From NCBI RefSeq assembly GCF_000718005.1, contig NZ_JODV01000022.1: DNA of 64,000 nucleotides; one strand, 5' to 3'. This DNA is from Actinoalloteichus_B caeruleus (GTDB taxonomy: Bacteria > Actinomycetota > Actinomycetes > Mycobacteriales > Pseudonocardiaceae). The notes under the pieces are model-generated. The model searched no databases, was not told the origin of the DNA, and worked only from the letters and a program-made list of their open reading frames with translations. Positions 26,422 to 35,330 of the stretch are shown piece after piece (within the stretch, counting starts at the first letter, position 1; each line of letters opens with the position of its first letter). A program made the translations under genes and the position numbers.

Positions 26422-27231
26422 TCAGCGCCGACTCCCGGTGCCCACCAGGGTTGTCGCGTCCAGCTCGGTCACGTCGTCCTCGGCGAGGAGCTCCAGGTAG
26501 CGACCGCGGACCGCCTCGATCCCCTCCTCGTCGAGGGGGTCGAGGGCCGCGCGGAAGCCGGAGCCGAGGACCACGAGCCAGGCGATGTCGGGCGTCATGG
26601 GCAGCCGGTGTTCGTGGACCCGCACCACGACGTCGTGCAGGCCCCGGTCCCGCAGCCAGTCCGTGAAGCCCTCGACCGTCCGGATGTCCCGGGCCGGCGG
26701 CGGGGACGGGGGCGGCCCGGAGGGCGGGGTCCCGAGCACCTCGGACACGGCCCTGCCCAGGCGCGCGCCCGCGGCCTCCATCGCCCCGCGCCGCCAGACG
26801 GTCAACCCCACGCGGCCCCCGACCCGTGCCCGGCTGACGAGGTGATCGGTGCCGGCAGCCATGTCGGGGAAGAAGAAGATGCCGAGCACGGCCTGGACGA
26901 CGTCGTACCCCGAGGGCTCCCAGGTGGTGACGTCGGCCGAGGAGGCGCGGAGCTGGGGCAGGTCGGAGGCATGCCGCCGCAGGCGGTCGATCATCGGATC
27001 CGAGATGTCGACGGCGTCCACGGTGCCGTCCGGTCCCACCAGTCGGGCGCTGGGCAGTGCCGAGGCCCCGGTCCCGCAGCAGGCGTCCAGGACCCGTTCC
27101 CCGGGGCGGAGCGCCAGGGCGGCCACCGTGGCCGCCCCGATCGGTTCCCACAGGTGACGTCCGAGTTCGTCGAAGTGGGCCGTCGCCGTGTCGAAGGAGG
27201 GGCGGTCCACCGGAAGTCGATGCGCGGTCAT
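26422..27231 (-). CDS. Class I SAM-dependent methyltransferase with Zur-like box at its start
   Basis: A 269-residue UbiE-like methyltransferase. Motif I is RVLDACCGTGASALP, motif II VDAVDISDPMIDRL, and a later segment DVVQAVLGIFFFPDM corresponds to the motif IV region. ATG 27231 is the start used; an in-frame ATG at 27249 lies within the operator and has no better ribosome site. No Shine-Dalgarno is visible, so the message may be leaderless. The AATGATAATCATT palindrome ends only seven bases before the start codon, so a zinc- or iron-sensing Fur-family repressor would directly block expression. Its divergent neighbour is the zinc-free L36 gene. The substrate is unknown; it may be part of the zinc-starvation response rather than the antibiotic pathway. 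Confidence 0.83.
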   Translation of the reverse strand: MTAHRLPVDRPSFDTATAHFDELGRHLWEPIGAATVAALALRPGERVLDACCGTGASALPSARLVGPDGTVDAVDISDPMIDRLRRHASDLPQLRASSADVTTWEPSGYDVVQAVLGIFFFPDMAAGTDHLVSRARVGGRVGLTVWRRGAMEAAGARLGRAVSEVLGTPPSGPPPSPPPARDIRTVEGFTDWLRDRGLHDVVVRVHEHRLPMTPDIAWLVVLGSGFRAALDPLDEEGIEAVRGRYLELLAEDDVTELDATTLVGTGSRR

Positions 27232-27237
27232 GTCGAG

Positions 27238-27250
27238 AATGATAATCATT
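27238..27250. promoter_or_regulatory. Zur/Fur-type palindrome at the methyltransferase start
   Basis: AATGATAATCATT is a perfect 13-base inverted repeat centred on one base, embedded in GAGAATGATAATCATTTCAT. It is strikingly AT-rich for this DNA and resembles actinobacterial Zur boxes of the TGAAAATnATTTTCA type. Confidence 0.6.
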
Positions 27251-27378
27251 TCATACCGAAGGCGGGTGTGGCTCCAGTGGGCCAGGGTTCCCGGCCTCCT
27301 CCGGCGGTCCGGCGCCGGGTGTTCCCCCGTCTCGCGCCCGACCCTGGGTGTCGTCGGCCGGGAATGATGAGCATGGAT

Positions 27379-27397
27379 GAAAATGAAAATCGTTGTC
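27379..27397. promoter_or_regulatory. Second Zur-like box, L36 side
   Basis: GAAAATGAAAATCGTTGTC agrees with the first box at 13 of its first 16 positions. It lies about 180 bases upstream of the L36 start, in the promoter region that faces that gene. Confidence 0.5.
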
Positions 27398-27576
27398 GTG
27401 TACGGTGTCCGGGGATGCCCTCCCATCCACGACGGTGGTGCCCCGCCCAGGGGCACCACCCGGGGCGCCGCACGGGGACGCCTCCCTCCGCCCCGCAGGG
27501 CGGACGAGGGCTCCGCCCCACCGGGTCCCGGTGCCGGGGCACCGCCACGAGGGCCGTCGACACGAAGGAGAAGCTC

Positions 27577-27699
27577 ATGAAGGTCCGCAGGTCACTGCGA
27601 TCGCTGAAGAAGAAGCCCGGGGCCCAGGTCGTGCGGCGCCGGGGCAAGGTGTACGTGATCAACAAGCGGGATCCCCGCAACAAGGCCCGCCAGGCGTGA
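27577..27699 (+). CDS. rpmJ: Ribosomal protein bL36, cysteine-free (zinc-independent) paralogue
   Basis: A 40-residue basic protein starting MKVRRSLRSLKKKPG and containing VYVINKRDPRNKARQ, which identifies bL36. The four zinc-binding residues (Cys/His) of the ordinary form are absent, so this is the C-minus paralogue. Such copies replace zinc-containing L36 under zinc limitation and are normally Zur-repressed, which matches the AT-rich boxes upstream. The ATG is preceded by GAAGGAG at seven bases, and a strong hairpin follows the gene. No other ribosomal protein gene is nearby, again typical of the alternative copy. Confidence 0.92.
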   Translation: MKVRRSLRSLKKKPGAQVVRRRGKVYVINKRDPRNKARQA

Positions 27700-27746
27700 A
27701 CCGCGCCCCGGGGGCGGGAACTCCCGGTCCGTGAAAGGCCGCTCTG

Positions 27747-27774
27747 GCGGCGGAGGCCGCACCGCCTCCGCCGC
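27747..27774 (+). terminator. Hairpin terminator after L36
   Basis: An 11-bp perfect stem (27747-27757 with 27764-27774) around a six-base loop, 48 bases after the L36 stop. Confidence 0.75.
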
Positions 27775-28452
27775 ACGCGACCCGGTGCCTTCCCCGGGAG
27801 GAGCGGCCCGGGGAGGCCCGCGTCTCATGTCGGCCCGGCCCACGACCGCGTCACCACTCGCCAGCGGCGCCCCATCCCGCGATGGCTCGGTGAGGGGCGC
27901 CGCCGAGCTGGTGGTGACGCGGGAGCACCCCGAGCGCGGTCGAGCGAACCTGGTCCACGGGCGGCGGGTGGCCGCGACGGAGGTGCCGGCGTCCCGAGTC
28001 AGGGACCGAGTCCGCCGCGGTTCCACCCTCGCGCCGCGCCCGTCCTCGCCGGGCCGGAGTGGACGACATCCCACCCGGCGCGAGGCACTCCACGCCAGCC
28101 AAGCCCGCCGCCGGACCCCGGGCGACGGCCAGGGGAGACCCAGGCCGGCACCAGGCCCGCCGGCGTTCGCGGCCCAGCCCGCCCTGCAACGACCAGGGCG
28201 AGGTGGCCGGGGCACCGGCGCGCGGGGCTCGCCCACCAGCCAGCGATCGTCCGGGCGGCCGCGAACCCGCGACCGCCCCGTTCCTCGCGGTCGCCCCGCC
28301 CGGTGGGGCGACGGGACGCCGGGCATCACCGGTCGCGGCTGACCGCCGCACAGCCGGCGACCGGCCGGCGACCGGCCAGCCCACCACCGGAGTGGTGGAG
28401 CCAGCCGGCACGCTCGATCCGGTGCCGCCGTCGGCGGCCCGCTGTCCCTTCC
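27775..28452. other. Gene-free region left of the peroxidase-radical enzyme gene
   Basis: Nearly 700 bases of GC-rich sequence with only shadow frames. A short tandem repeat of GGCGACCGGCC occurs around 28355-28378. I see no recognisable gene, RNA or mobile end. Confidence 0.45.
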
Positions 28453-31400
28453 TCAGCCCTCCGTCATCACGCTGATCGGACGGCGCTGGTGGGTGCGCTG
28501 GTGGGCCGGGAACATCGAGATGAAGAACTCCGACCAGCCGCCCATCCGCACGCGCACCACGTCGTACTTCTCGGGGTCGCGGCACGCGCCCTCGAAGGTC
28601 TCCGGGTTGGCGCACGTCACCGTCAGCAGGTTGGACCCCTCACCCGAGGCGAACTCGCGGATGACGCGGGTCAGCGCGTCCAGCCCGAAGTCCTCCCGGA
28701 TGTTGTAGTCGGTCGGGGCGATGTCCCAGAACGACTCGCTGCCCGCCCCGGTCATCCCGCGCAGCGTGGTCAGGAAGTCGGCCTCCTGGTGGTCCACCGG
28801 CCGGTCGGCGGGACTGGGGGTCGGGCTCAGGTCGGTGGCCAACGGTTCGCCGGCCCGCCGCCCCTCGGCGGAGGCACCGCACATCGCACCGAACTCCAGG
28901 TAGTTCTCGAAGGTCCCCACCCCCGGCTGGAGCTGGATCCCGAACGGGTGCTCCGGGCTCCCGTACCGCTCCGCCAGCTCGACCAGCGTCCGCGCGGTCG
29001 GCTGGGCCGGGTCGGTGAGGGTGCTCATCACGGTGGCGGACACCCGCTGGAGGAACTCGTCGCCGAAGGCGTCGACCTCCTGGTCCCCCCGGCCGTACCG
29101 GGGCAGGGCCAGCGCGGCGGCCCGCAGGTCGCGGAACCGCTCCGCCCGCGCGGCGATGCGGCCCTCCCCGGCCAGCGTGCTCACGAAGGGTTCGACCATC
29201 GACTCGCCCCAGTCGCACATCAGCGCCTCGACGAGCTCGGGCAGCGAGGTCACGGCGGTCGTCTCGTCGAAGACCAGCTTCCGCACCGCCCACAACGAGT
29301 TGATCGTGTTCGGCAACGCCGTGAAGCACGGCCCGATCACGTTGTAGCGGGCCCCGCCGGCGTAGTAGTCCATGCCCTTCTCCAGGCAGTCGTCGACGAA
29401 GACCGACAGCAGCGGGGACGGGCAGACCGCGCTCATCTTCCCGTAGACGCCGAGCTGGCCGTCCACCTGCTTGGCGTACGACCAGGACAGGTGCCTGAAG
29501 AAGATGTCCAGCACCTCCTCGAAGGAGCCGATGTCGTTCGGCTTCGGCGAGGTGAACGAGACCCGCTGCCCCCGGAACCACATCGGTCCGGCGGTCAACC
29601 ACGACTTGCCCCGGTTGAGGGTGGCCTCCAGCAGCTGGAGGGTGTTGAGCCCGCCGAGGGTGAACCAGTTCTTGCCGACGAACTGGGGTTCGTAGCACCC
29701 GTCGCAGGCGTAGTCGCGGGCGACCTCGAGGGGCACCTCGCTGCTCCAGGAGTCGCCGGCCCTCTCCCGCACCGGGGTGTACTCGCCGGTGTCCGGCCCG
29801 TCGCCGATCTCCTCGCCGCTGCGGACCAGACCGGGGATGACCTTCTCGTCGTTGATCAGGATCGGGTGCGCGCCACCGCTGAGCAGGGCCTTGGCCGCCT
29901 CCTCCGCGTACTCCGCCGGCATGTCCCGGCGCACCCGCAGGGACAGGCAGGGCGCGTTCAGCGGCAGCCGGCGGGCGGCGCGCAGGCACAGCATGGTCAT
30001 GCGGTTGTAGGCCGGGTCACCGCTGCCCGGGGAGTCGTTGGCCACCGTGCCACCCACGGTGATCTGCTGCACCCACTGGTTGTTGGCCGCGCCCTGGGGG
30101 TAGTTGCCGGCCATCCCGCCCATCGCCATGTTCCCGTCGGGCTGGTGGTCGTCGACGAACATGCGGTTCCACAGCACGTTCCCGCCCAGCTTGACCCACA
30201 GGCAGTCGAGGATCTCCTGGGCCTGCTCGTCCTCGTTGGCGGGGCTGAGCACGCCCGAGGCGATGTCGGACTCGTAGAAGGGCTGCAACAGCTGGTCCAG
30301 CCGCCCGATCGCCGTCGGCTCCCCGATGAGGTGCAGGCAGGAGTGCATGGTGAAGATCAGCTGGGCCGCCTCCAGCAGCGTCTCCGGGGCGTCGGTGGAC
30401 AACCGCCGCATCCGTGACTCGACCTCGGCGAGGTTGGCGCGCTCGACCTCCCGCGTGGCCGGCAGGGCGTCCGCCGTGGCCGCCGCGAGCTCCGCGAAGG
30501 CCAGGCAGTGGGCGCGGACCCCCTCCAGGGCCAGGTGCACGGCGGTGTAGAACAGCCGGGTGTCCTCGTCCTCGGCGGCGTCCCGCAGGGCGGCGACGTC
30601 CTCGGCGAGCCCGCCGAGGCCCCGCCTCAGCAGCTTCTCGTAGCCGGGGACCACGTGGCCCACCCCCGAGGCCGGGCCGAGGTTCTGGAAGAAGTTGGCG
30701 AGCTTCTCGTCGTCCCGGGTGTAGTCGATGACGTACTTGCCCTGGCCCAACCCGAGGGTGGGCATGCCGCCGACGATCAGTTCGAGCGGTTCGATGTGGT
30801 AGGTGTCGGCGCCGTTGACCCAGTTGCCCTCGGCGTCGCGCCGCCGCCCCCGGAACCCGTACTCCTCGCTGGCGAAGACGCTGCCGAGGCCGAGGCGCAC
30901 CGTCCACCCCATGCGTTCCATCACCGGCCGCGCCATGATCTCCTCGGCCGCCTCCGCGCCGAGTTCGCGGGTGAGGTAGTACGACAGGTGCTCGGGTTCC
31001 TGCTGGACGCGGTCGAAGTACCAGTTGTCCTGCCAGCGGGAGAACGCCGCCGCGACCAGCCGGAGCACCCGCTTGGTGGGGGGCAGGTAGTGGTCGCGGT
31101 CCTCACCGGCGGCGGTGCTCATCTGGTAGAGCCAGTCGCGGTGGTTGTAGAACATCAGGCCGTTGGTGGACCGCTCGGTGAAGTGCCGGTCGAGTCGACT
31201 CCAGTCCATGCCGGGGAAGTCGTCCCACCCGACCTCGTCGAGGTCGTCCAGGTCGGGCAGGTCCAGCCCCAGCACGGTGGCGCTGGGCACGAAGTAGACG
31301 CCGCCGAGGTTGGAGTGGACGGTGGAGAGCAACCGGTCCGCCATGTGACCCTCGTGCGAGCCCACCTGCCGGTCCATGATGGTCTCCAGGATGCCGGCGC

Positions 31401-32403
31401 GCCGCGCGTAGCCGGCGAAGTAGACGCCCTGCTCATCGCGGAGGCTGGCGCCCTTGAACCGGAGGTCGTTGTTGGTGGTGGCGTCGCTGCGCCCGTAGGG
31501 GAGCCCGAGCCGGAGTATCCGCATCGTGTCGCCCTGGGCGTCCTGCGCCCGGGCGCACTTGATGTGGCTGCGTTCGTCCCTGGTGGGGACGATGATGTCC
31601 TCCGCGGTGCGCCCGACGAGGTCCTCGATCTGGTCGGGGCCCATGTTGAGGATGTGTTCCCAGTTGAACGCGAACCGCTGGGCCAGTACGAACGAGGACC
31701 CGGCGTAGGCCGGGTCCTCGTTGCCGACGATCGTGTGGGTCTCCAGGGTCACCGGATCGGTCGGGTTGTTGAGGTTCTCGGAGAACCGGCAGCCCAGGAC
31801 CTTGCCGCCCAGCTTCTTCTCACCCGTCGCCTTGGTGTCGGCCCGCTGCTGCTCCCGGTGCCGGGCGACGCACCCCTCCTCGTCGAGGAGACGCTCCAAC
31901 TCCTGGTAGACCCCGTCGCAGTGCCCCTCCTCGTCGGACTTGAGGTGGAACCACAGGTCGGCGTCGGAGTCGACGAGGGTCCCGCCGGACCGCTCGAACA
32001 CCGTGGACGTGGGCGACCCGTCCTTCCGTTTCGCGGGCAGGTCGAAGCGCATCCCGGTCGGGGGTTCCATGCCCTCCGCGGCGCAGATCTCGTTCCACAG
32101 GCCGAACCCCACGCCGACCACGGCGGTGGTGTTGGCGTCACCGAAGCGGGAGTGGATGATGTCCCGGAGCGAGGACATGACCCGCCGCAGCAGCGCCAGG
32201 GTGATCTTGGTGCCCTCCGGAGCTCGCCAGAACGTCGCGAAGAGGGCGTGCGGGGACGGGTAGACCAGACCGCGCTGGACGTGGCGCCACACCTCGTTGC
32301 CGCCGAGGACGTCACCGGGGGGAACCGGGCGCGCGAGGGGAACGTTCCTGGGTGCGGGGACCGTCGTTTCCGTGGACTCGGTACTGGTCGTTGAATCGGG
32401 CAC
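28453..32403 (-). CDS. Fusion of DyP-type haem peroxidase domain and glycyl radical enzyme
   Basis: A 1316-residue protein with GTG start at 32403 (AAAGGGAAA upstream). Residues about 30-380 are a DyP-type peroxidase fold: GVGFGLWNEIC, the conserved ERSH with candidate proximal His280, and MRILRLG with Arg298. The usual GxxDG catalytic motif is replaced by GCRFSENLNNP (204-214). From about 530 to the end it is a pyruvate formate-lyase-like glycyl radical enzyme: ELIVGG, the active-site GCYEP (Cys903, Glu905), GGARYNVIGP (1017-1025), GASAEGRRAGEP, and the C-terminal radical loop VRMGGWSEFF with Gly1289. The Cys-x-Glu pair resembles diol/glycerol dehydratase-type radical enzymes rather than the adjacent double Cys of PFL. 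No radical-SAM activase is in the window. Glycyl radicals are destroyed by O2, so a haem domain on the same chain could protect or generate the radical; that is inference. The substrate is unknown. Confidence 0.9.
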   Translation of the reverse strand: MPDSTTSTESTETTVPAPRNVPLARPVPPGDVLGGNEVWRHVQRGLVYPSPHALFATFWRAPEGTKITLALLRRVMSSLRDIIHSRFGDANTTAVVGVGFGLWNEICAAEGMEPPTGMRFDLPAKRKDGSPTSTVFERSGGTLVDSDADLWFHLKSDEEGHCDGVYQELERLLDEEGCVARHREQQRADTKATGEKKLGGKVLGCRFSENLNNPTDPVTLETHTIVGNEDPAYAGSSFVLAQRFAFNWEHILNMGPDQIEDLVGRTAEDIIVPTRDERSHIKCARAQDAQGDTMRILRLGLPYGRSDATTNNDLRFKGASLRDEQGVYFAGYARRAGILETIMDRQVGSHEGHMADRLLSTVHSNLGGVYFVPSATVLGLDLPDLDDLDEVGWDDFPGMDWSRLDRHFTERSTNGLMFYNHRDWLYQMSTAAGEDRDHYLPPTKRVLRLVAAAFSRWQDNWYFDRVQQEPEHLSYYLTRELGAEAAEEIMARPVMERMGWTVRLGLGSVFASEEYGFRGRRRDAEGNWVNGADTYHIEPLELIVGGMPTLGLGQGKYVIDYTRDDEKLANFFQNLGPASGVGHVVPGYEKLLRRGLGGLAEDVAALRDAAEDEDTRLFYTAVHLALEGVRAHCLAFAELAAATADALPATREVERANLAEVESRMRRLSTDAPETLLEAAQLIFTMHSCLHLIGEPTAIGRLDQLLQPFYESDIASGVLSPANEDEQAQEILDCLWVKLGGNVLWNRMFVDDHQPDGNMAMGGMAGNYPQGAANNQWVQQITVGGTVANDSPGSGDPAYNRMTMLCLRAARRLPLNAPCLSLRVRRDMPAEYAEEAAKALLSGGAHPILINDEKVIPGLVRSGEEIGDGPDTGEYTPVRERAGDSWSSEVPLEVARDYACDGCYEPQFVGKNWFTLGGLNTLQLLEATLNRGKSWLTAGPMWFRGQRVSFTSPKPNDIGSFEEVLDIFFRHLSWSYAKQVDGQLGVYGKMSAVCPSPLLSVFVDDCLEKGMDYYAGGARYNVIGPCFTALPNTINSLWAVRKLVFDETTAVTSLPELVEALMCDWGESMVEPFVSTLAGEGRIAARAERFRDLRAAALALPRYGRGDQEVDAFGDEFLQRVSATVMSTLTDPAQPTARTLVELAERYGSPEHPFGIQLQPGVGTFENYLEFGAMCGASAEGRRAGEPLATDLSPTPSPADRPVDHQEADFLTTLRGMTGAGSESFWDIAPTDYNIREDFGLDALTRVIREFASGEGSNLLTVTCANPETFEGACRDPEKYDVVRVRMGGWSEFFISMFPAHQRTHQRRPISVMTEG

Positions 32404-33160
32404 TGTTTCCCTTTCCGTGGGGAATTCGGAACTGAGGTACTGCTCGGCCGTGTGCGTGTCACCCGTCCGGACGCATCACGGTTCTTCGTGGTGGAGGAAA
32501 TCTCGCCGCGCGCCACCCGGGTGCGGTGTGAGAACGGGACCCGCGCTCGCGCATGCCGGCCGGTGGCCGATCACCACGCGGCTGACCAGGGGAGACGGGG
32601 GGTCCCGAAGAGCGAGAACCGTCCCCCGGTTCGTTGGTCCGGAGCGCGGGGAGGAACAGGCAATGCGGCCGTTTCTGTCGTGTGACGGCGGGGTGGGCGG
32701 CGGAGAACGGAAATCGTGGACGCTGCGCGCCACCGTCCCGGCGGGCACCCGACAAGACAGCGACGAGGTAACGCGTCAACAATCACTCGACAGTGGGAAA
32801 GAATGGTTGTCGGCGGGTGACGTCGCCCGGCGGTTCCCGTCAGGGGCCGCCGTCCAGCTGAGGGATTCGGTGGGGAAGGGGCTGCCGTCGACCGGCGTGA
32901 CCCGTTCAGGTTCGGCGCCGGAGTCGGGGGAGGAACACCGACGACAACCGCGCCGCGCGGGCGGGCGGCCCAGCACGCGGTCGAAGGCCCTGCGCCGGTC
33001 CGGCCCGTGGCGGTCCCGGTGGCGCGGACCCGGGAACGGTGCTTCGGACCCGTCGCCGGCGGGCCCGGACTCCCCGGGCAGCGGAAGGCCCCGGTCCCGG
33101 CGGGGCCAGGACCGGGGCGGGTCGCGGTCGGCGGCGACTACCCGGCGGAGGTGCCGCCCC
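32404..33160. other. Gene-free region between radical enzyme and 2-methylcitrate operon
   Basis: About 750 bases without a credible gene. It must carry the promoter of the fusion gene at its left side. A 9-bp stem (33089-33097 with 33109-33117) near the right side is probably a second termination hairpin of the prp operon. Confidence 0.45.
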
Positions 33161-33203
33161 GACGTCGCCGCACCCGGGGGACCCGGGCGGGTGCGGCGAC
33201 GTC
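33161..33203 (-). terminator. Strong terminator of the 2-methylcitrate operon
   Basis: A 16-bp perfect stem (33161-33176 with 33188-33203) with an 11-base loop begins only a few bases after the citrate synthase stop. Confidence 0.85.
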
Positions 33204-33206
33204 GGC

Positions 33207-34382
33207 TCAGCGAACGCGACGGGCGGGGGAGCCGTCCTCCGCGGCCGCCCTCGGCGCGGGCGGCGCACCTCGGCCCACCCGCCGCTCGGCCGGCCCGGTG
33301 TAGAGGCTCGTCGGGCGGATCAGGCTGTTGCGGGCCAACTGCTCGGCGATGTGCGCCGTCCACCCGGTGATCCGGGCGGCCACGAAGATCGGCGTGAACG
33401 TCGGGGTGTCGAACCCCATCAGGTGGTAGGCCGGCCCCGCCGGGTAGTCGAGGTTGGGGTGCAACCCCTTCTCCCGCAGCATCGCCGAGGCCAGTGCCTC
33501 GTACATCGCCAGCAGGTCCTCCCCACCCCGCGCCTCGACGACCTCGCCCAGCGCCGCCCGCATCGTCGGCACCCGGGAGTCGCCGTGCTTGTAGACGCGG
33601 TGGCCGAACCCCATGATCCGCCGCTTCTCCGCCAACGCCCGCGACAACCAGCCCTCCACCCGGTCGGCGCTCCCGATCTCGGCGAGGGTCGCCATCACCG
33701 CCTCGTTCGCCCCGCCGTGCAACGGGCCCTTGAGCGCCCCCACCGCCGCGGTCACCGCGCTGTAGAGGTCGGAGAGCGTGGAGGTGACCACCCGCGAGGT
33801 GAAGGTGGAGGCGTTGAAGCTGTGCTCGGCGTAGAGCACGAGGGAGATCTCGAAGGCACGGACGATCGCCGGTTCCGGCACCTCCCCGAAGGTCATGTAC
33901 AGGAAGTTCTCCGCGTAGCCCAGGTCAGCCCTCGGCTCCAGCGGCAGCAGGCCCCGGCGCCGCCGCTGGGTGAGCGCGACGGCGGCGGGGAGCGCGGCGA
34001 ACAACCGGAGGGACTTGGCGTGGTTGGCCGCCGGGGAGTTGTCGTCCTCCCCGGGGTCGTTCGCGCCGAGCACGCTCACGGCGGTCCGCAACGAGTCCAT
34101 CGGATGGGCGGTCGGGGGCAGCGCGAGCAGGAGCCCGACGAGGTCCGGCGGCAGCGCGCGCAGCCCGCGTTCCTCCGCGTCCTGCGCCGCGAGCTGCTCG
34201 GCGGTGGGCAGCTCGCCGTGCCAGAGCAGGTGGGCGACCTCCTCGAACCGACAGTGCTCGGCGAGGTCCTGCACGGCGTAGCCGCGGTAGGTGAGCGAGT
34301 TGGTGTCGGGGTTCACCGAGGAGATGCCCGTCGTGTCGGCCACGACGCCGGCGAGTCCCCGGTGGACGGTGGGAGTGGACAT
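33207..34382 (-). CDS. prpC: 2-methylcitrate synthase (citrate synthase family)
   Basis: A 391-residue citrate synthase-fold enzyme. The active-site regions are AEHSFNAST, GPLHGGANEAV (substrate His), GFGHRVYK (His/Arg) and the late HPNLDYPAGPAYHLMG. It is the last gene of a prpD-prpB-prpC operon, 54 bases after prpB, which argues for condensation of propionyl-CoA with oxaloacetate to 2-methylcitrate rather than a housekeeping citrate synthase role. The short length is typical of PrpC. Beyond the catalytic core the C-terminus has about 20 residues of low-complexity Ala/Pro/Arg. Confidence 0.88.
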   Translation of the reverse strand: MSTPTVHRGLAGVVADTTGISSVNPDTNSLTYRGYAVQDLAEHCRFEEVAHLLWHGELPTAEQLAAQDAEERGLRALPPDLVGLLLALPPTAHPMDSLRTAVSVLGANDPGEDDNSPAANHAKSLRLFAALPAAVALTQRRRRGLLPLEPRADLGYAENFLYMTFGEVPEPAIVRAFEISLVLYAEHSFNASTFTSRVVTSTLSDLYSAVTAAVGALKGPLHGGANEAVMATLAEIGSADRVEGWLSRALAEKRRIMGFGHRVYKHGDSRVPTMRAALGEVVEARGGEDLLAMYEALASAMLREKGLHPNLDYPAGPAYHLMGFDTPTFTPIFVAARITGWTAHIAEQLARNSLIRPTSLYTGPAERRVGRGAPPAPRAAAEDGSPARRVR

Positions 34383-34436
34383 CGGTGTCCCCCTTCGGCT
34401 GGGGCGCGGCGCCCGGCGGGCAGCCGCGACGAGGGC

Positions 34437-35330
34437 TCAGACGCGGAAGTCGTGCACGGAGGAGTCGAAGGTCCCGTACCCCGCGTAGTCCACGAGGTCG
34501 TACAGCTCCCGGCGGTGCTGCATCCGGTCGAGCAGTTCCGCCTGACCGCCCTGGTCGGCGATGGTCGTCAGGCCGTCCTCCGCCGCGCGCATCGCCAGCC
34601 GCAGCAGCGTCACCGGGTAGATGACCAGGTTCACCCCGAGCGATTCCAGGGTGCTGGTGCTCAGCAGCTCGCTCTTGCCGAACTCGGTCATGTTCGCCAG
34701 GATCGGGACGTCCACGGCCGAGCGGATGCGCTCGAACTCGGATGCGCCGGCCATCGCCTCCGGGAAGATCAGGTCCGCCCCGGCGTCCTGGTAGGCCCGG
34801 GCCCGTTCCACGGCCTCGGTCATCCCGAGCACCCCCCGCGCGTCGGTCCGCGCGGCGATGACGAAGTTCGGATCGCGCCGGGCGGTCACCGCCGCCGAGA
34901 TCCGCCGCACCGCGGTGTCCCGGTCCACGACCTCCTTGCCGTCGAGGTGCCCGCAGCGTTTCGGGTTGACCTGGTCCTCCAGGTGCAACCCGGCCACCCC
35001 GGCGTCCTCCAACGCCTGCACCGTGCGGGCCACGTTCATCGGCTCCCCGAACCCGGTGTCGGCGTCCACCAGCGCGGGCAGGTCCGTCATCCGCGCGATC
35101 TGCTGGGACCGGCCGGCGACCTCCGTCAGCGTCGTCAGACCGATGTCGGGCAACCCGAGGTCGGCGGCCAGGACCGCGCCCGAGACGTACACCCCCTCGA
35201 AACCGGCCCGCTGGATCAGCCGCGCGGACAACGGGTTGAAGGCGCCGGGGTACCGGAGCAGCCGCCCCGACGCCAGGTCGGCGCGGAACGCCGACCGCTT
35301 CTCGGCCGCCGAGGTCGTCGAGTACAGCAT
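34437..35330 (-). CDS. prpB: 2-methylisocitrate lyase
   Basis: A 297-residue member of the isocitrate lyase/PEP mutase family. It shows VSGAVLAADLGLPDIG, the Mg-binding DADTGFG, and the signature NPKRCGH with the catalytic cysteine. It splits 2-methylisocitrate to pyruvate and succinate. Start ATG 35330 shares one base with the prpD stop (TGATG), showing translational coupling. A longer frame to 35672 is only the shadow of prpD. Confidence 0.92.
   Translation of the reverse strand: MLYSTTSAAEKRSAFRADLASGRLLRYPGAFNPLSARLIQRAGFEGVYVSGAVLAADLGLPDIGLTTLTEVAGRSQQIARMTDLPALVDADTGFGEPMNVARTVQALEDAGVAGLHLEDQVNPKRCGHLDGKEVVDRDTAVRRISAAVTARRDPNFVIAARTDARGVLGMTEAVERARAYQDAGADLIFPEAMAGASEFERIRSAVDVPILANMTEFGKSELLSTSTLESLGVNLVIYPVTLLRLAMRAAEDGLTTIADQGGQAELLDRMQHRRELYDLVDYAGYGTFDSSVHDFRV

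Noticed and set aside
27731..28342. Open frame of about 200 codons right of L36
   Set aside because: Arg/Pro/Gly-rich with no domain and no good ribosome site beyond chance; it looks like a compositional artefact.
28453..32403. Calling the radical domain a true pyruvate formate-lyase
   Set aside because: The active site is Cys-Tyr-Glu (GCYEP), as in dehydratase/decarboxylase-type radical enzymes, not the two adjacent cysteines of PFL.
32297..33370. Plus-strand frame of about 357 codons between the radical enzyme and prpC
   Set aside because: It overlaps the start of the real fusion gene and the prpC end in antisense and has shadow-frame composition.
33207..34382. Citrate synthase as the housekeeping TCA enzyme
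   Set aside because: Operon context with prpB, prpD and a PrpR-type regulator makes 2-methylcitrate synthase the better call.
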